Shown here: positions 23,278 to 32,268 of the stretch, in pieces
How the letters are laid out: each line of letters begins with the position of its first letter
How positions within the stretch are numbered: position 1 is the stretch's first letter
DNA from: Streptomyces sp. 840.1
GTDB taxonomy: Bacteria; Actinomycetota; Actinomycetes; Streptomycetales; Streptomycetaceae
Assembly: GCF_003751445.1 (NCBI RefSeq)
Contig: NZ_RJUU01000001.1
Span: 563,001 to 627,000, forward strand
Direction: 5' to 3'
DNA: 64,000 nt
The notes under the pieces: model-generated
The model's input: the letters and a program-made list of their open reading frames with translations, nothing else
Told to the model about the DNA's origin: nothing
Databases searched by the model: none
Made by a program: the position numbers and the translations under genes

Positions 23278-24294
23278 ATGCCCCCCGTATTCGCCCACGG
23301 CCGCCTGCGCCTCTACCTGCTGAAGCTGCTCGACGAGGCGCCCCGCCACGGCTACGAGGTGATCCGGCTGCTGGAGGAACGCTTCCAGGGGCTGTACGCA
23401 CCCTCGGCCGGCACGGTCTACCCGCGGCTGGCCAAGCTGGAGGCCGAGGGCCTGGTCACCCACGCCACCGAGGGCGGCCGCAAGGTCTACTCGATCACCG
23501 ACGCCGGCCGCGCCGAACTCGCGGGACGCACCGGCGAACTGGCCGATCTGGAGCTGGAGATCCGGGAGTCGGTCTCCGAGCTGGCCGCCGAGATCCGCGA
23601 CGACGTGCGAGGGGCGGCCGGCAAGCTGCGCAGCGACATGCGCGCCGCCGCCGACGAGTCCCGGCACACCACCGGCTCCCGTCCGGGCGGGAAGGCCGGC
23701 AAGGAGTCCCCCTTCGGCGGATTCGGGGACTTCGGGGGCCTCGGCGACCTGTCCGACCTCAGCGACAAGGAGGCGTGGCGGACCGCGAAGGAGGAGCTGC
23801 GCAAGGCCCGGCAGGAGTGGAAGGAGCAGGCCCGCCGGGCGAAGGACGAGTCCCGCCGCGCCCGCGAGGACGCCCAGCAGGCCCGCCGCCAGGCCAAGGA
23901 GGCCCAGGACCGGGCGCGCGAGCAGATGCAGAACGCCGCCCGCCAGGTCCAGGAGCACTTCGCCCGGGGCGACTGGCCGGCCGGGGTACGGGAGGGTCTC
24001 GCGGAGATCACCGGCCAGCTGGGCGCCTTCGCCCGCACCGGCACCCGGCCTCCGTACAGCGAGCCCGAGCCCGCAGGCGCCGACCCCGACTGGGGCAAGG
24101 ACTCGGGCGGCACGGGCGACCCCGCACGCGATCTGGACCGCCTGCTCGACCGCTTCCGGGACGACATCCGGGACGCGGCCAGGGACCGGGGGGTGACGGA
24201 GGAGCAGCTCACGGACGCCCGCCGCCACCTGTCGACGGCGGCGGCCCACATCGGGGCGCTCCTGCGCAAGGACGCCGACGGCGGTACGAAGTAG
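23278..24294 (+). CDS. PadR family transcriptional regulator with long coiled-coil tail
   Basis: A 338-residue protein. Residues 1-85 form the PadR winged helix (LLKLLDEAPRHGYEVIRLLEERFQ split by the typical HGYE, then AGTVYPRLAKLEAEGLV). The remaining 250 residues are unusual for PadR: a helical, strongly charged region (about 160-230) rich in Arg/Lys/Glu/Ala that should form a coiled coil, and a disordered Gly/Asp part. It is 1 bp after the DUF4097 gene, so coupled. It probably represses its own operon through the GATAT palindromes at 22352-22391. Confidence 0.9.
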   Translation: MPPVFAHGRLRLYLLKLLDEAPRHGYEVIRLLEERFQGLYAPSAGTVYPRLAKLEAEGLVTHATEGGRKVYSITDAGRAELAGRTGELADLELEIRESVSELAAEIRDDVRGAAGKLRSDMRAAADESRHTTGSRPGGKAGKESPFGGFGDFGGLGDLSDLSDKEAWRTAKEELRKARQEWKEQARRAKDESRRAREDAQQARRQAKEAQDRAREQMQNAARQVQEHFARGDWPAGVREGLAEITGQLGAFARTGTRPPYSEPEPAGADPDWGKDSGGTGDPARDLDRLLDRFRDDIRDAARDRGVTEEQLTDARRHLSTAAAHIGALLRKDADGGTK

Positions 24295-24319
24295 GGACCG
24301 GCGGCGGTGCGAAGCACGC

Positions 24320-24360
24320 AGCGGCGGGCGACCGGGGGTGTTCCCCGGTCGCCCGCCGCT
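24320..24360. terminator. Bidirectional hairpin terminator
   Basis: An 18-bp perfect stem (24320-24337 with 24343-24360, loop GTGTT) lies between the convergent padR and Clp-N genes and can serve both. Confidence 0.8.
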
Positions 24361-24419
24361 CGTCCCGGCCCCCGGTCCGGGGAAGGCCCCGGGCCGACCG
24401 CCGCTCGGCGCGCTCCCGT

Positions 24420-24992
24420 TCAGCCCGCCCTGCGGTCCTGCTGCGCGCCACCGTCCCCGTAGAGCGCGCGCTCGACCGCCGCGTAGCTCGCACCGTGCTC
24501 GGCGAGCACGTCGGCGACGACACCGGGGGACGCGGCCAGGGCCAGAAGCAGGTGTTCCTCGCCGATGAACCTGTCGCCCCGGCCGAGCGCGATGCGCAGG
24601 GACTTCTCCAGGATCGTCTTGGACCCGCGGGTGAACCGGCCGCCGATCCGCTTGCGGCGGTCCGCCTGCCCGTCCCGCAGGGCCCCCTCACCGTGCGCCT
24701 CCTCGACGCGGGAGACGATCGCGGTGAGATCGATACCGATGCCCGCGAGGGCGTCGGCATCGGCCTGCGTCATGCCGCCGCGCCTGCGCGCTTCGGCCAG
24801 CGCGGCCTCCACCGACGCCCTGCGGTCCGTGAGGCCCAGCGCGGCGGCGGCGAAGGAGGCCCGGCCGCCCTCCTGGTCCAGCAGCGCGAGCAGCAGATGC
24901 TCCTCGGTGACCGGGCCGGCCCCGGTCCGGTCGGCGTGGGTGACGGCGCCGGTCACGGTGGCGCGGGCGCCCCTGGTGAATCGCTCGAACAT
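24420..24992 (-). CDS. Clp N-terminal domain protein
   Basis: A 190-residue protein made of two Clp-N repeats (MFERFTRGARATVTGA with EEHLLLALLDQEGG, then FTRGSKTILEKSLRIAL with GEEHLLLALAASPG). It has no AAA domain, so it is a stand-alone adaptor-like protein rather than a ClpC chaperone. The start chosen (ATG 24992) shares its A with the stop of the HTH gene (TGATG), so the pair is translationally coupled. Such HTH/Clp-N pairs recur in Streptomyces; a role in binding or presenting substrates, or in modulating the HTH partner, is inferred only. Confidence 0.88.
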   Translation of the reverse strand: MFERFTRGARATVTGAVTHADRTGAGPVTEEHLLLALLDQEGGRASFAAAALGLTDRRASVEAALAEARRRGGMTQADADALAGIGIDLTAIVSRVEEAHGEGALRDGQADRRKRIGGRFTRGSKTILEKSLRIALGRGDRFIGEEHLLLALAASPGVVADVLAEHGASYAAVERALYGDGGAQQDRRAG

Positions 24993-25201
24993 CAATGCCT
25001 CCCGTACTTCTTGTGCACGGCCTGGCGGCTGACGCCCAGTTCGGCCGCGATCTCCTGCCACGACCAGCCCTGGACCCGGGCGCTTCTGACTTGTACGGCT
25101 TCGAGTTGTTCCAGCAGTCGTCGCAGCGCGGCGACCGACCGCAGCCCCACCCGGGGGTCGTGGTCGCCGGCGCGTGCGGCGAGTTCCGTCGCTTCGGTCA
25201 T
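24992..25201 (-). CDS. Small helix-turn-helix DNA-binding protein
   Basis: A 69-residue protein. The C-terminal half is a clear HTH: WSWQEIAAELGVSRQAVHKKYG. The first half is helical (RSVAALRRLLEQLEAVQV). I chose the ATG at 25201; a TTG at 25210 falls inside the promoter palindrome. It has no Shine-Dalgarno site and a -10-like TAAGTT lies about 10 bases before the ATG, suggesting a leaderless message. Two TGTCAA-N6-TTGACA palindromes directly upstream are its likely autoregulatory sites. The next gene encodes a Clp-N protein. Confidence 0.85.
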   Translation of the reverse strand: MTEATELAARAGDHDPRVGLRSVAALRRLLEQLEAVQVRSARVQGWSWQEIAAELGVSRQAVHKKYGRH

Positions 25202-25204
25202 AGC

Positions 25205-25250
25205 TGTCAACTTACATTGACACGACCTCGCGTGTCAATCCTGGTTGACA
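25205..25250 (-). promoter_or_regulatory. Twin palindromic operator and promoter of the HTH/Clp-N operon
   Basis: Two copies of TGTCAA-N6-TTGACA occur at 25205-25222 and 25233-25250, centres 28 bp apart. On the minus strand the TTGACA at 25238-25233 is a perfect -35, followed after 18 bp by TAAGTT, so the copies cover the -35 and the -10/start region. The distal copy also overlaps the stop codon of the dehydrogenase gene (25235-25237). Confidence 0.7.
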
Positions 25251-26206
25251 GTCAGCACGATCTTCCCGAACTGGTCGCCCGAGGCGAGGCGCTCGAAGCC
25301 CTCCCGGGCCCGGTCCAGCGGCAGCACCTCGTCGATGACGGGCCGCACCCCGGTGGTCGCGCAGAACGCCAGCAGGTCCTCCAGTTCGCCCTTGGACCCC
25401 ATCGTCGAGCCGACGATCTTCAGCTCCAGGAAGAAGATCCGGGTCAGTTCGGCGTGCGAGGGCCGGTCACCGCTGGTGGCGCCCGAGATGACCAGCGTGC
25501 CCCCGGGGCGCAGCGACTTGACGGAGTGGGACCAGGTCGCGGCGCCGACCGTCTCGATGACGGCGTCGACGCGGTGGGGCAGCCGCGCGCCGGGCTCGTA
25601 CGCCTCGACGGCGCCGAGTTCGACGGCCCGCTCGCGCCTGGCCTCGTCGCGGCTGGTGGCGTAGATCCGCAGTCCGGCGGCCCGGCCGAGCACGATCGCG
25701 GCGGTCGCGACACCGCCGCCGGCGCCCTGGACGAGCACCGAGTCGCCGGGCCGCACCCCGGCGTTGGTGAAGAGCATCCGGTACGCGGTCAGCCAGGCGG
25801 TGGGCAGACAGGCGGCCTGCTCGAAGGTGAGCTCCTTCGGCTTGGGCAGCACGTTCCACGTGGGGACGGTGACCTGCTCGGCGAAGGTGCCCTGGTGGCG
25901 TTCGGTGAGGATGGAGCGGGGCTCGTCCGGCCCGACTCCGTGTCCGGTCTGGCCGATGACGGAGTGCAGGACGACCTCGTTGCCGTCCTGGTCGGTCCCG
26001 GCGGCGTCGCAGCCGAGGATCATCGGCAGCTTGTCCTCCGCGAGGCCGACGCCGCGCAGGGACCAGAGGTCGTGGTGGTTGAGGGAGGCGGCCCGGACGT
26101 TGACGGTGGTCCAGCCCGGACGCGCGCCGGGAGCGGGGCGTTCGCCCAGCTCAAGGCCGTTGAGGGGGTGGTCGCGGTCGAGGCGGGATGCGTAGGCGGC
26201 GAACAT
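25235..26206 (-). CDS. Zinc-type/quinone-reductase-like alcohol dehydrogenase (MDR)
   Basis: A 323-residue medium-chain dehydrogenase/reductase. It has an N-terminal GroES-like part (AASLNHHDLWSLRGV, LGCDAAGTD) and a Rossmann part with GAGGGVATAAIVLGRA. The usual zinc-ligand cysteines are not evident, which fits the quinone oxidoreductase branch using NADPH. I chose the ATG at 26206 (MFAAYASRLDRDHPLNG); longer forms would translate a tandem DNA repeat and are unlikely. Its 3' end carries an operator of the next operon. Substrate unknown. Confidence 0.88.
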   Translation of the reverse strand: MFAAYASRLDRDHPLNGLELGERPAPGARPGWTTVNVRAASLNHHDLWSLRGVGLAEDKLPMILGCDAAGTDQDGNEVVLHSVIGQTGHGVGPDEPRSILTERHQGTFAEQVTVPTWNVLPKPKELTFEQAACLPTAWLTAYRMLFTNAGVRPGDSVLVQGAGGGVATAAIVLGRAAGLRIYATSRDEARRERAVELGAVEAYEPGARLPHRVDAVIETVGAATWSHSVKSLRPGGTLVISGATSGDRPSHAELTRIFFLELKIVGSTMGSKGELEDLLAFCATTGVRPVIDEVLPLDRAREGFERLASGDQFGKIVLTVNQD

Positions 26207-26254
26207 GGGGCCGACGATAGGCCGGGCGGCGGTCCGGTGTAACCGGCTGCGGGT

Positions 26255-26324
26255 GTGACACGCGCCGCGCGGCAACAGGCCCCTCTGCGACACGTGACAC
26301 GTGCCGCGCGGAAACAAGCCTCTC
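26255..26324. repeat. 31-bp tandem direct repeat upstream of the dehydrogenase
   Basis: Two 31-bp copies (26255-26285 and 26294-26324), beginning GTGACACGCGCCGCGCGG and GTGACACGTGCCGCGCGG, match at 27 of 31 positions, offset 39 bp. They lie 49-118 bp upstream of the dehydrogenase start. Function unknown; a regulator site is possible. Confidence 0.5.
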
Positions 26325-26337
26325 CGGCGTTCGAGGA

Positions 26338-26388
26338 GCGGGGGTCCGGGGCAGCGCCCCGAAAAGGGCGGCACCGCCGGACCCCCGC
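26338..26388 (-). terminator. Terminator of malic enzyme
   Basis: A 12-bp perfect stem (GCGGGGGTCCGG with CCGGACCCCCGC) with a GC-rich inner hairpin lies 10 bp after the malic enzyme stop. The TCCGGCGTTCGAGGAGCGGGGG context is the common Streptomyces intergenic repeat type. Confidence 0.7.
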
Positions 26389-26397
26389 CTCAGAACG

Positions 26398-27618
26398 TCA
26401 GCGCCGGGCCACACCCTCCGCGCGGGCCGCGGCGGCGACAGCCGCCGTGACCGCCGGGGCGACCCGCTCGTCGAACGGCGACGGGATCACGTAGTCGGCG
26501 GCCAGCTCGTCGCCCACCACGTCCGCCAGCGCGTTCGCCGCGGCGATCTTCATGCCCTCGGTGATCCGGGACGCCCGCACCTGGAGCGCGCCGGCGAAGA
26601 TGCCGGGGAACGCCAGGACGTTGTTGATCTGGTTCGGGTAGTCGGAGCGCCCGGTCGCCACGACGGCCGCGTACTTGTGCGCGATGTCGGGGTGCACCTC
26701 GGGGTTCGGGTTCGCCATCGCGAAGACGAACGCGCCGGGTGCCATCGAGGCGACGGCCGGCTCCGGGACCGTACCGCCGGAGACGCCGATGAAGACGTCC
26801 GCGCCGGCCAGCGCGGTGTCCAGCGGACCGGAGATGCCGGCCTTGTTCGTGAGCGCGGCCAGCTCCCGCTTGACGTCGGTCAGGTCCTCGCGGTCCCGGC
26901 TGACGATGCCCTTGCGGTCGGCGACCGCGACGTCCCCGAGCCCCGCCTCCAGCAGGAACTTGGCGATGGCCACGCCGGCCGCGCCCGCTCCGGAGATGAC
27001 GGCGCGCAGATCCCCGAGGCTGCGCCCGGACAGCTTCGCGGCGTTGCGCAGAGCGGCGAGCGTGACCACGGCGGTGCCGTGCTGGTCGTCGTGGAAGACC
27101 GGGATGTCGAGCCGCTCCTGGAGCTTGCGCTCGATCTCGAAGCAGCGCGGCGCCGAGATGTCCTCCAGGTTCACGCCACCGAAGGACGGGGCGAGCCTGA
27201 CGACGGTCTCGACGATCTCGTCCGCGTCGGTGGTCGCGAGCGCGATCGGCACCGCGTCGACGCCGCCGAACTGCTTGAACAGGATCGCCTTGCCCTCCAT
27301 CACCGGGAGGGAGGCCTCGGGTCCGATGTCCCCGAGCCCCAGCACCGCGGTGCCGTCCGTCACGACGGCGACGACCTGCGACTTCCAGGTGTAGTCGTGG
27401 ACGAGTTCGGGATTCTCCGCGATCGCGCTGCACACCTTCGCCACACCGGGCGTGTACGCGAGGGAGAGGTCGTCCTTGTCCCGGATCGGGACGGTGGCCT
27501 GCACGGCCATCTTCCCGCCCCGGTGGAGGGCGAAGGCCGGATCGAACGGCTCGTCGGTCGCACTGCCGGTGCTGTCCGTACTGCTGTCGCTGCGAGGATT
27601 GACGATCTCCGCTGCCAT
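26398..27618 (-). CDS. NAD(P)-dependent malic enzyme
   Basis: A 406-residue enzyme that oxidatively decarboxylates malate to pyruvate. Visible family motifs are LSLAYTPGVAKVC near residue 53, the substrate/metal segment FHDDQHGTAVV, the nucleotide-binding GAGAAGVAIAKFLLEAG and ANPNPE. The length fits the short bacterial class. From memory it corresponds to the S. coelicolor malic enzyme near SCO5261, supplying NADPH and pyruvate. The ATG at 27618 gives MAAEIVNPRSD followed by a disordered Ser/Thr stretch. It is monocistronic with a terminator 10 bp downstream. Cofactor preference cannot be read with certainty. Confidence 0.93.
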   Translation of the reverse strand: MAAEIVNPRSDSSTDSTGSATDEPFDPAFALHRGGKMAVQATVPIRDKDDLSLAYTPGVAKVCSAIAENPELVHDYTWKSQVVAVVTDGTAVLGLGDIGPEASLPVMEGKAILFKQFGGVDAVPIALATTDADEIVETVVRLAPSFGGVNLEDISAPRCFEIERKLQERLDIPVFHDDQHGTAVVTLAALRNAAKLSGRSLGDLRAVISGAGAAGVAIAKFLLEAGLGDVAVADRKGIVSRDREDLTDVKRELAALTNKAGISGPLDTALAGADVFIGVSGGTVPEPAVASMAPGAFVFAMANPNPEVHPDIAHKYAAVVATGRSDYPNQINNVLAFPGIFAGALQVRASRITEGMKIAAANALADVVGDELAADYVIPSPFDERVAPAVTAAVAAAARAEGVARR

Positions 27619-28144
27619 GGTGTTGACCCCTTAAGTCTTCATCGTTTGAGGGTGGCCACTCCTGGTTGAGGAGGGGTGGGCGGGCACCGCGTACGTGCCC
27701 TGCGCCAGGCGGTTGGCCCGCCCCGGCAGGGGGAGAGGTACGTACGCGCGGGCGCGCCGCACACGCGCCCTGAGCCCCGGATGAGGGGTGTAAACGTCTT
27801 TCATACCGGACGGACCGGGTCGTGGACGAGTCCATACCCGCTCGGTGACGTGACTCATAGCCCAATATCTGGACAAAGCCCGCCACGCGAAGAATGAGTG
27901 TCCACCGACCGAGACGCACCGCAGATTCTGCGGCCGCAGGAAAGAAACCCCATAGAAGGTCCGGCCTTGGTGTACCGGCCTCGTGAGGATCGGGGATCGC
28001 CCGTTACCCGATTTTGACATGACCGGCCCCCTGATTGCGCTGGTCCGAATGGCAAGATGCCGTAATCGCACACGGCGGCGACACCCGACGACGTGTGCCA
28101 CACCGCCTGGCAACACCACCCTCATCTGCCGGAGGAACCCGATC
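27619..28144. other. 526-bp divergent intergenic region
   Basis: No gene is seen. It must hold the promoters of malic enzyme (minus) and the ABC operon (plus). A TTGACA at 28014-28019 is a possible -35 for the latter, but no convincing -10 follows at the right spacing. The lower GC between about 27790 and 28080 fits promoter DNA. Confidence 0.5.
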
Positions 28145-29110
28145 ATGACCGCACGCAAGACTCGTCGTACGACCGCGAAGTCCCGGATCGCAGCGGTCGG
28201 CGCCATCGCGGTCGCCGGCACCATGCTGCTGACCGCCTGTGGCGACCAGACGAAGAACAACTCCAGCGACTCCGCCTCCACGAAGGCGAGCGACGGCGCC
28301 GCCGCCTCCCCCGCCGACCTCCTCCCGCCCGAGATCAAGTCCAAGGGCGTCATCAAGGTCGGCTCGGACATCGCGTACCCGCCGGTCGAGTTCAAGGACA
28401 AGTCCGGCAAGACGGTCGGCATCGACCCGGACCTCGCCGCGGCCCTCGGCAAGGAGCTGGGCGTGGAGTTCCAGTTCGAGAACGGCACGTTCGACACGCT
28501 GGTCACGGGTCTGCGCTCCAAGCGCTACGACCTGGCCATGTCGGCGATGACCGACACCAAGGACCGCCAGGAGGGCATCGACCCCGAGACGAAGAAGAAG
28601 GTCGGTGAGGGCGTCGACTTCATCGACTACTTCACCGCCGGCGTCTCGATCTACACCAAGAAGGGTGACGACCAGGGGATCAAGACCTGGTCCGACCTCT
28701 GCGGCAAGAAGATCGCCGTCCAGCGCAACACCGTCTCGCACGACCTGGCCAAGTCCGAGTCGAAGAAGTGCACCGGCGGCAAGAAGATCGCCATCGAGCC
28801 GTACGACAACGACCTGGAGGCCCAGACCCGGCTGCGCTCCGGCGGCGCCGACGCAGGCTCCTCCGACTTCCCGGTCGCCGCGTACGCGGTGAAGACCTCG
28901 GGCGGCGGCAAGGACTTCCAGATCGTCGGCGACCAGGTCGAGGCTGCCCCGTACGGCATCGCCATCGCCAAGGGCAACGACCAGCTCACCAAGGCCGTCA
29001 AGGCGGCCATGGACGCGATCATCAAGAGCGGCGAGTACGAGAAGATCATCGCCAAGTGGGGCGTCGAGGCCGGTGCGGTCACCGAGGCCAAGCTGAACGG
29101 CGGATCGTGA
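28145..29110 (+). CDS. Polar amino acid ABC transporter, substrate-binding lipoprotein
   Basis: A 321-residue solute-binding protein of family 3. It has a lipoprotein signal peptide with lipobox LLTAC, so Cys33 is the likely lipidated residue, then a Ser/Thr/Asn linker. The binding domain begins GVIKVGSDIAYPPVEF and contains the signature GIDPDLAAALGKELG. It captures a polar amino acid outside the cell for the permease and ATPase that follow. The ATG has GGAGG 9 bases upstream. From memory it matches SCO5260; the ligand is not determined from sequence, glutamate/glutamine-like amino acids being typical. Confidence 0.92.
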   Translation: MTARKTRRTTAKSRIAAVGAIAVAGTMLLTACGDQTKNNSSDSASTKASDGAAASPADLLPPEIKSKGVIKVGSDIAYPPVEFKDKSGKTVGIDPDLAAALGKELGVEFQFENGTFDTLVTGLRSKRYDLAMSAMTDTKDRQEGIDPETKKKVGEGVDFIDYFTAGVSIYTKKGDDQGIKTWSDLCGKKIAVQRNTVSHDLAKSESKKCTGGKKIAIEPYDNDLEAQTRLRSGGADAGSSDFPVAAYAVKTSGGGKDFQIVGDQVEAAPYGIAIAKGNDQLTKAVKAAMDAIIKSGEYEKIIAKWGVEAGAVTEAKLNGGS

Positions 29111-29139
29111 CCGGGCGCCGGCGCTGAAAGGCATCAGCC

Positions 29140-30093
29140 GTGATTGACATCGAGAAGTCGGGCCCGGCCGACGAGCAGCCGCCCACTCCCCCCACCCCGG
29201 TGGCCGGACCCGAGGCGATCAAGGCCATCCCGGTCCGGCACTACGGCCGTTACGTGTCGGCGGTCATCGCCATCGCCGCACTGGTCGCGATCATCTATGC
29301 CTTCAGCCAGGGAAAGATCACCTGGGGCGCGGTCCCGGATTACTTCTTCGACGACCGCATCGTCAAGGGCGTCGGCCAGACCCTGCTGCTGACCGCCCTG
29401 TCCATGGTGATCGGCGTGGTCGGCGGCATCCTGCTGGCCGTCATGCGCCTGTCGAAGAACCCGGTGACCTCGTCGATCGCGTGGTCCTACATCTGGTTCT
29501 TCCGCGGGACACCGGTCCTGGTCCAGCTGTTCGTCTGGTTCAACCTGGGGCTGGTCTTCCAGTACATCAACCTCGGACCGATCTACAAGGACTACTGGTC
29601 GAGCTTCATGACGCCGCTGCTGACGGCGCTGCTCGGCCTCGGCCTCAACGAGGCCGCGTACATGGCGGAGATCTGCCGGGCCGGTCTGCTCTCGGTCGAC
29701 GAGGGCCAGACGGAGGCGTCCCACGCGCTGGGCATGAGCCATGCCAAGACCCTGCGACGCGTCGTGATCCCGCAGGCCATGCGGGTGATCGTGCCGCCGA
29801 CGGGCAACGAGGTCATCAACATGCTCAAGACCACCTCGCTGGTGGCCGCCGTGCAGTTCTACGAACTCTTCAAATACGCCCAGGACATCGGGCAGGCCTC
29901 CGGAGCCCCGGTGGAGATGTACTTCCTCGCCGCCGCCTGGTACCTGATCATGACCTCGGTGCTGAGCGTCGGGCAGTACTACCTGGAGCGGTACTACGCC
30001 CGGGGCTCCAGCCGCAGTCTGCCGCCCACCCCGATGCAGAAGATCCGGACCAACCTGCTGTCACTGGGCCGCCCGAACGGAGGCATGGCATGA
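29140..30093 (+). CDS. Polar amino acid ABC transporter, permease
   Basis: A 317-residue HisM/GlnP-type permease with a GTG start (29140). A Pro-rich cytoplasmic N-terminus of about 45 residues precedes several membrane segments ([35 protein letters not shown]). The ATPase-coupling loop EAxxxxxGxxxxxxxxxxxxP is present in [20 protein letters not shown]. It lies 29 bp after the binding-protein gene and overlaps the ATPase start by 4 bp. It is a single permease gene, so it probably acts as a homodimer. Confidence 0.93.
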   Translation: MIDIEKSGPADEQPPTPPTPVAGPEAIKAIPVRHYGRYVSAVIAIAALVAIIYAFSQGKITWGAVPDYFFDDRIVKGVGQTLLLTALSMVIGVVGGILLAVMRLSKNPVTSSIAWSYIWFFRGTPVLVQLFVWFNLGLVFQYINLGPIYKDYWSSFMTPLLTALLGLGLNEAAYMAEICRAGLLSVDEGQTEASHALGMSHAKTLRRVVIPQAMRVIVPPTGNEVINMLKTTSLVAAVQFYELFKYAQDIGQASGAPVEMYFLAAAWYLIMTSVLSVGQYYLERYYARGSSRSLPPTPMQKIRTNLLSLGRPNGGMA

Positions 30094-30851
30094 CCGCCAT
30101 GGTGAAGGCCGAGGGCGTCCACAAGTCCTTCGGCGCCGCACACATCCTCAAGGGCATCGACCTGGAGGTCGCCCCGCGCGAGGTCTTCTGTCTGATCGGC
30201 CCGTCCGGTTCCGGCAAGTCGACGTTCCTGCGGTGCATCAACCACCTGGAACAGATCAGCGCCGGCCGGCTGTCCGTCGACGGCGAGCTGGTGGGCTACC
30301 GGCAGAAGGGCGACAAGCTCTACGAGCTGAAGGACAGCGAGGTCGCCCTGAAGCGCCGGGACATCGGCATGGTCTTCCAGCGCTTCAACCTGTTCCCGCA
30401 CATGACGGCGATCGAGAACGTCATGGAGGCCCCGGTCCAGGTCAAGCGCGAGTCCAAGGCCGTCGCCCGTGCGCGGGCGACCCAGCTGCTCGACCGGGTC
30501 GGCCTGTCCGACAAGGCGAACAACTACCCCTCGCAGCTCTCCGGCGGCCAGCAGCAGCGGGTGGCCATCGCCCGCGCACTGGCCATGGAGCCGAAGCTGA
30601 TGCTCTTCGACGAGCCCACGTCGGCGCTCGACCCGGAGCTGGTGGGCGATGTCCTGGACGTCATGCGCGGTCTCGCCGACGACGGCATGACGATGATCGT
30701 CGTGACCCACGAGATGGGCTTCGCCCGCGAGGTGGGGGACGCGCTGGTCTTCATGGACGACGGTGTGGTGGTCGAATCGGGCCACCCGCGCGACGTGCTG
30801 ACCAACCCGCAGCACGACCGGACGAAGTCGTTCCTGTCCAAGGTGCTCTAG
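30090..30851 (+). CDS. Polar amino acid ABC transporter, ATP-binding protein
   Basis: A 253-residue ABC ATPase of the GlnQ/HisP type: Walker [11 protein letters not shown]-loop [10 protein letters not shown], signature [15 protein letters not shown], Walker [15 protein letters not shown] and switch His in VVTHEMGF. The ATG overlaps the permease stop (ATGA). It energises uptake by the two preceding gene products. A 20-bp-stem terminator follows 8 bp after the stop. Confidence 0.95.
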   Translation: MTAMVKAEGVHKSFGAAHILKGIDLEVAPREVFCLIGPSGSGKSTFLRCINHLEQISAGRLSVDGELVGYRQKGDKLYELKDSEVALKRRDIGMVFQRFNLFPHMTAIENVMEAPVQVKRESKAVARARATQLLDRVGLSDKANNYPSQLSGGQQQRVAIARALAMEPKLMLFDEPTSALDPELVGDVLDVMRGLADDGMTMIVVTHEMGFAREVGDALVFMDDGVVVESGHPRDVLTNPQHDRTKSFLSKVL

Positions 30852-30859
30852 GACGGTAC

Positions 30860-30905
30860 GAGGGGAGGGCGGTACGGACTCGAAGGTCCGTACCGCCCTC
30901 CCCTC
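30860..30905. terminator. Strong hairpin terminator after the ABC operon
   Basis: A 20-bp perfect stem (30860-30879 with 30886-30905) with loop TCGAAG lies between the convergent ABC operon and the 30923-31690 gene, and can stop transcription from both sides. Confidence 0.85.
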
Positions 30906-30922
30906 CCCCGTTCGCCGGCGCG

Positions 30923-31690
30923 CTACTTCTTCGGCAGCAGCTCCGGGCTGAGCATCAGCGTCCGCAACTGCGCCCGCGTCAGCGGCGGGGCCTTGAGCAG
31001 CGGACCCTGCGAGCCGGCGGCCTCGAAGCCGGTGCTGTCCCGGACGGCCAGCATCCCCCCGTCCTTGAGCGTGAGCCGGGCCACGAGCTCGGGGCCCCAC
31101 TTGGGTGTGCCGCCGTAGTTCATCGCGTCACTCCAGATGGTCAGCACCCGCCCGTCCGGCAACTTCTCCCGGACGCAGTCGTCGGGGGCGGGCTCCCCGG
31201 CCTTGTCCTTGCACAGGTTCTCGTCCCGGGGGGCGCCGCCGAGCTTCGCGTCCAGCATCTTCGGGGTCTTGACGTCGACGGTCAGATAGCCGACCCCGCC
31301 GTCCCTGCGCACGGAGTACTGGCCGTCCAGCGGCCCGACCGGATGCTCCTCGGCCTGCTCCGACGACGCGTGCTTGATGATGACGGCCATCGAGACCTGC
31401 TCGACCGCACCGACCCCCTTCGGCAGCAGTGCCGTCAGCTCCTCGGCCCGTCCGCTGTTGCCGACCAGCTCGGTGGGGGCCGCCACCGAGGAGTCCTGCG
31501 GGGCCGGTCCCGAGGAGAGCCCCGGCACCACGAACGCCCCTGCGGCGACCGCGCAGACCGCCGCGGCCGACGCCCCGGCCCGGCGGCGCCGCCGCACCCG
31601 GGCCGCCCCGGCGTAGACCGCTTCCGTGCTGATGACCGGCTGCCCCGCGTCCTCCGCGGCCCGCCCCAGCAGCTCACGCACCTCGCTCAT
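30923..31690 (-). CDS. Membrane-anchored protein paired with a SigE-family sigma factor
   Basis: A 255-residue protein with a short cytoplasmic N-terminus (MSEVRELLGRAAEDAGQP), a basic stretch RRRRR, one membrane segment (about residues 39-58, ASAAAVCAVAAGAFVVPG) and a 195-residue extracellular domain. The topology is that of an anti-sigma factor or a companion of a SigE-type sigma gene. The ATG overlaps the sigma factor stop (ATGA), so the two are coupled. No zinc-binding anti-sigma motif is visible, so the anti-sigma role is inferred from context only. Confidence 0.75.
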   Translation of the reverse strand: MSEVRELLGRAAEDAGQPVISTEAVYAGAARVRRRRRAGASAAAVCAVAAGAFVVPGLSSGPAPQDSSVAAPTELVGNSGRAEELTALLPKGVGAVEQVSMAVIIKHASSEQAEEHPVGPLDGQYSVRRDGGVGYLTVDVKTPKMLDAKLGGAPRDENLCKDKAGEPAPDDCVREKLPDGRVLTIWSDAMNYGGTPKWGPELVARLTLKDGGMLAVRDSTGFEAAGSQGPLLKAPPLTRAQLRTLMLSPELLPKK

Positions 31691-32175
31691 ACCTTCTCCT
31701 CCGTCATCTCGGCGCGCAGCGCCGCCAACCCCCGAGCCGCGTGGCTCTTGACCGTGTTCTCCCGCATCCCGAGCAGTGCGGCCGTGGCCTGGATGCTCAG
31801 GTCCTCCCAGTAGCGCAGCACCAGTACGGCCCGCTGCCTGGCGGTGAGCCGGGCGAGTGCCGCCCGGACCGCGAGGCCGGTGTCCGTGTCGGGCGCGCGG
31901 TCCGCCCGGTCGGGCAGTTCGCCGTACGACTGCTCCCGGCGCCAGAACCGGCGGCGGGACGCGATGAAGGTGTTGACCAGGGTCTTGCGTGCGTACGCCT
32001 CGATGTTGTCGAGCCGCCCGTGCCGCCGCCCGCCGAGCACCACCTTGACCAGGGCCGTCTGAACCAGGTCCTCGGCCTCGTGGCGGTCTCCGCAGAGCAG
32101 GTAGGCGCTGCGGTACAGCGCGGTGCGTCTGCTCTCCACGAAGGCGTGCAGCGCGGCATCGTCATCGATCCGCAT
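31687..32175 (-). CDS. SigE-family (ECF-like) RNA polymerase sigma factor
   Basis: A 162-residue ECF-type sigma factor of the actinobacterial SigE family. Region 2 reads LYRSAYLLCGDRHEAEDLVQ and region 4 reads LSIQATAALLGMRENTVKSH with the HTH. I chose the ATG at 32175 because GGAGAGG lies 10 bases upstream; a GTG at 32181 is only 4 bases from it. The next gene, overlapping by 4 bp, encodes a membrane protein that may control it. Promoters recognised are unknown. Confidence 0.9.
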   Translation of the reverse strand: MRIDDDAALHAFVESRRTALYRSAYLLCGDRHEAEDLVQTALVKVVLGGRRHGRLDNIEAYARKTLVNTFIASRRRFWRREQSYGELPDRADRAPDTDTGLAVRAALARLTARQRAVLVLRYWEDLSIQATAALLGMRENTVKSHAARGLAALRAEMTEEKV

Positions 32176-32268
32176 CGTCACCGCCCCTCTCCGGGTCCGC
32201 CGGTGCGGACCGTCTCACCCTTCCAGTGCGGTGGGGCGCGGGGCGGGTTGCGGCAGCCGGCCGGAAAA

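Noticed and set aside
28014..28045. Full -35/-10 promoter for the ABC operon from TTGACA
   Set aside because: TTGACA is perfect but no TAnnnT-like hexamer lies 16-19 bp downstream.
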